Below, piece after piece: positions 13,813 to 15,396 of a stretch of 15,396 nt of DNA. A program made the translations under genes and the position numbers. The notes below the pieces were generated by a model. The model was not told the origin of the DNA. It was given only the letters and a program-made list of their open reading frames with translations, and searched no databases. This DNA comes from Clostridia bacterium (GTDB lineage: Bacteria; Bacillota; Clostridia; Oscillospirales; CAG-272). The stretch covers positions 1-15,396 of the forward strand of contig JAGAUC010000258.1 in assembly GCA_017621015.1 (NCBI GenBank), in the 5' to 3' direction. Positions within the stretch are counted from its first letter, which is position 1, and each line of letters opens with the position of its first letter.

Positions 13813-15219
13813 GTGGGCGCGGAGACCGTCTACAATACGATGGAGTTGGTTCAGCTTTTCCTGCGCGGCGTGGCCGATACGTACGGTTTTAAAAAGCAGG
13901 GCGTGCATCACGCCATCCAGTGGGCGTCGGCACCGCACGATGCCCCCGAGCATTCGCGCCGCTTCCGTCTGGCGCTTTACATCTCGTATATGCAGGGCGC
14001 GACCGATATCAATACCGAGGAGGGTCTTTGGCATATGGAGGAGGATTTTGCCTTCTTCAACCGCCAGAGCAAGGGCTGTATCGACCATCTGATCCAGCAG
14101 CAGGACTTCCACAGATATCTGGCCTCGCATACGCGCCGCGGTCATTTCCATACGCCCATGGCGTTTGTGCACGGAAGATACGACGGCTTTATCGATTTTC
14201 GCCGCGACTATACGTGGGGCTGGTTCCCCAGTGGCTCCAAGCCTCAGGGCATCAACACCGATGCGGAGAACAGCTGGGATCTGATGAAGGTCTTTTATCC
14301 GCAGTCCAAGCCGGGTGCCTCGATCTACCGTCACCCGTGTCCCACCGACAAGCCGCAGGGCTATTTTACATCGACACCGCTTGGAAACGTGGACGCGCTT
14401 CCCATCGAAAAGGCGCCTTTTGCCGAAATGCCGTATGAGGCGTTGGCGTTTATGGGCTACAACTACTATGAAAAAGAGGATTTCGAGCGCCTCGAAGCTT
14501 TTGTGCGCCGCGGCGGCAAGCTCATCCTTACGATGGCGCATATGACCGACACCACGGCGTATGAGGACATTCGCGACCGCCACATGAATTACCTTGAGAC
14601 CGTCTTTTCCTTTACCGACGGTGCTCCCGAAATGGTGGAGGACAGCGTCGGCGGCGAGCCGGTTCCCGTTTGTGCCAACGTAAAGGTCGGCGAGGTGCTG
14701 GCGCGCACCGATAGCGGCAGAGCGCTTGTCAGCCGCTACAGGATGGGCGAGGGCACTGTCGTGCTTTTCCACGCGGGCGTATACCCCTCCCACCCGTCCA
14801 TTCGCGCGCTTTACGAGGAGGAGCTTCGCTCCACGATGATCGCGCTTGCCGATAAGGAAAGCTCTTGGGTAAGATGTGGCGAGGACGTTCAGTTTACACT
14901 CTACGATGACGGCGACGTGCGCGAGATCTATCTGATCGCGCCCGACTGGTATCGCGCGCCCGAGCTTCTCCGCCATGCCGAGGTGCGTGTGGGCACACAC
15001 TTCTACCCGATCTCCTTCCCGTTCGGCACGATGATCAAGTGTATGGTGAAGGGCGACACGATGGCCTACCCGCATACCGAGAGCGGCGAGGTGCTGGACA
15101 TCTCGGGCGACAAGGTTCGCGTGCAGGGTGAGGGCAAGGTGGACTTCACCGTTTGCACGGACGGCAAGCAGAGAACGGTAACGGTGGACTTTACCGAGCA
15201 AAATACACAGTATATTTAA
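13813..15219 (+). CDS. Putative glycosidase-like protein, C-terminal part with an amidotransferase-like domain
   Basis: Continuation of the reading frame after the TAG. The first possible start, GTG 13813, follows an AGGAG created by the stop itself, with a 3-nt gap that is too short to be efficient; 468 aa from there. The sequence completes the barrel: VHHAIQWASAPHDAPEHS, RLALYISYMQGATDI followed by NTEEG, which has a plausible acidic catalytic pair, and WGWFPSG. A GATase-like domain follows (YEALAFMGYNYYEKEDFERL, then VRRGGKLILTMAHM), as found after the barrel in GH42-type and related enzymes, and then a small beta-rich C-terminal domain. It carries no frameshift and keeps the codon usage of its neighbours, so the split looks recent, artefactual, or read through. 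The substrate is unknown. Confidence 0.65.
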   Translation: MGAETVYNTMELVQLFLRGVADTYGFKKQGVHHAIQWASAPHDAPEHSRRFRLALYISYMQGATDINTEEGLWHMEEDFAFFNRQSKGCIDHLIQQQDFHRYLASHTRRGHFHTPMAFVHGRYDGFIDFRRDYTWGWFPSGSKPQGINTDAENSWDLMKVFYPQSKPGASIYRHPCPTDKPQGYFTSTPLGNVDALPIEKAPFAEMPYEALAFMGYNYYEKEDFERLEAFVRRGGKLILTMAHMTDTTAYEDIRDRHMNYLETVFSFTDGAPEMVEDSVGGEPVPVCANVKVGEVLARTDSGRALVSRYRMGEGTVVLFHAGVYPSHPSIRALYEEELRSTMIALADKESSWVRCGEDVQFTLYDDGDVREIYLIAPDWYRAPELLRHAEVRVGTHFYPISFPFGTMIKCMVKGDTMAYPHTESGEVLDISGDKVRVQGEGKVDFTVCTDGKQRTVTVDFTEQNTQYI

Positions 15220-15229
15220 GGCAAAGCGT

Positions 15230-15396
15230 ATGGGATATGATGTATCAATTGTAAAATGTGAAAGCTATGAGTCGCCTCGCGTGCGCGAGGCTCTCATAGA
15301 AGCGCTTGACGCCATCGGCGGCCTAGATTTTCTGGAAAAGGGAATGACAGTTGCCATCAAGACCAATCTTGTGGCACCGATGGCCCCCGATACCGC
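15230..15396 (+). CDS. DUF362-family protein, N-terminal fragment (runs off the window)
   Basis: The first 55 residues of a protein beginning MGYDVSIVKCESYESP, then VREALIEALDAIGGLDFLEKGMTVAIKTNLVAPMAP. This is the start of a DUF362 domain: an alpha/beta unit with the conserved VAIKTNLV strand and loop. In many Clostridia this domain is followed by ferredoxin-type 4Fe-4S motifs, and that part would lie beyond the window. It starts 10 bp after the stop of the large glycosidase-like gene and lacks a strong ribosome binding site (GGCAAAG). The biochemical role of the family is not settled. The reading frame is open to the last base, so the gene is truncated only by the window edge. Confidence 0.85.
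   Translation, partial: MGYDVSIVKCESYESPRVREALIEALDAIGGLDFLEKGMTVAIKTNLVAPMAPDT

Noticed and set aside
12505..15201. 898-aa open frame on the minus strand opposite the glycosidase-like gene
   Set aside because: It mirrors the codon bias of the plus-strand gene, shows no recognisable domain, lacks a ribosome binding site, and overlaps a convincing gene. It is interesting only because it is open across the TAG region, which says nothing about the TAG itself.
1..15396. CRISPR array, tRNA, rRNA, insertion sequence
   Set aside because: No regularly spaced repeats, no cloverleaf with CCA-type end, no rRNA signature and no transposase-like protein were found on either strand.

Overview
The window looks like a chromosomal segment of an anaerobic, low-to-middle GC Gram-positive bacterium, most likely an uncultured gut Clostridia lineage (Oscillospirales or Christensenellales type). 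This is an inference. It rests on strong AAGGAGG-type ribosome binding sites, consensus sigma-A promoters with 17-bp spacers, a rubredoxin, a proofreading-dead Pol I, a preQ1-I-type riboswitch in front of a QueT transporter, and proteins that resemble gut Firmicutes families.

Layout. (1) 1-2940, minus strand: an operon read right to left. A sigma-A promoter (2911-2939) drives a very short leader that looks like a preQ1 class I riboswitch. It is followed by queT (ECF S-component for queuosine precursors), an FAD-dependent dehydrogenase coupled to it by an ATGA overlap, and a HAD phosphatase 4 bp further on. (2) 2950-5371, minus strand: a compact transcription unit of phage origin with its own promoter and terminator. 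Its order is structured leader RNA, baseplate/collagen-like protein, leucine-rich-repeat protein, 56-aa protein, XhlA-like protein, holin-like protein. No integrase, lysin, capsid or terminase is visible. (3) 5491-6520, plus strand: a cytidylate-kinase-like P-loop protein and a rubredoxin, each with its own promoter; a strong terminator follows the rubredoxin. (4) 6568-15396, plus strand: a consensus promoter followed by polA, an unpaired fumarase beta-type protein, an HTH/TPR-like regulator, a small lipoprotein with a Cys/His site, a GNAT acetyltransferase, smpB, a very large putative glycosidase-like protein split by a single in-frame TAG, and the start of a DUF362 protein. These genes are tightly packed and several overlap, so they may be co-transcribed.

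The most interesting points are the lone in-frame amber codon inside an otherwise open 1,082-codon reading frame; the nested, strongly base-paired leader RNA in front of the phage tail/holin cassette, which I could not assign to a known class; and the preQ1-controlled operon that places an uncharacterised FAD dehydrogenase and a HAD phosphatase under queuosine-precursor control.
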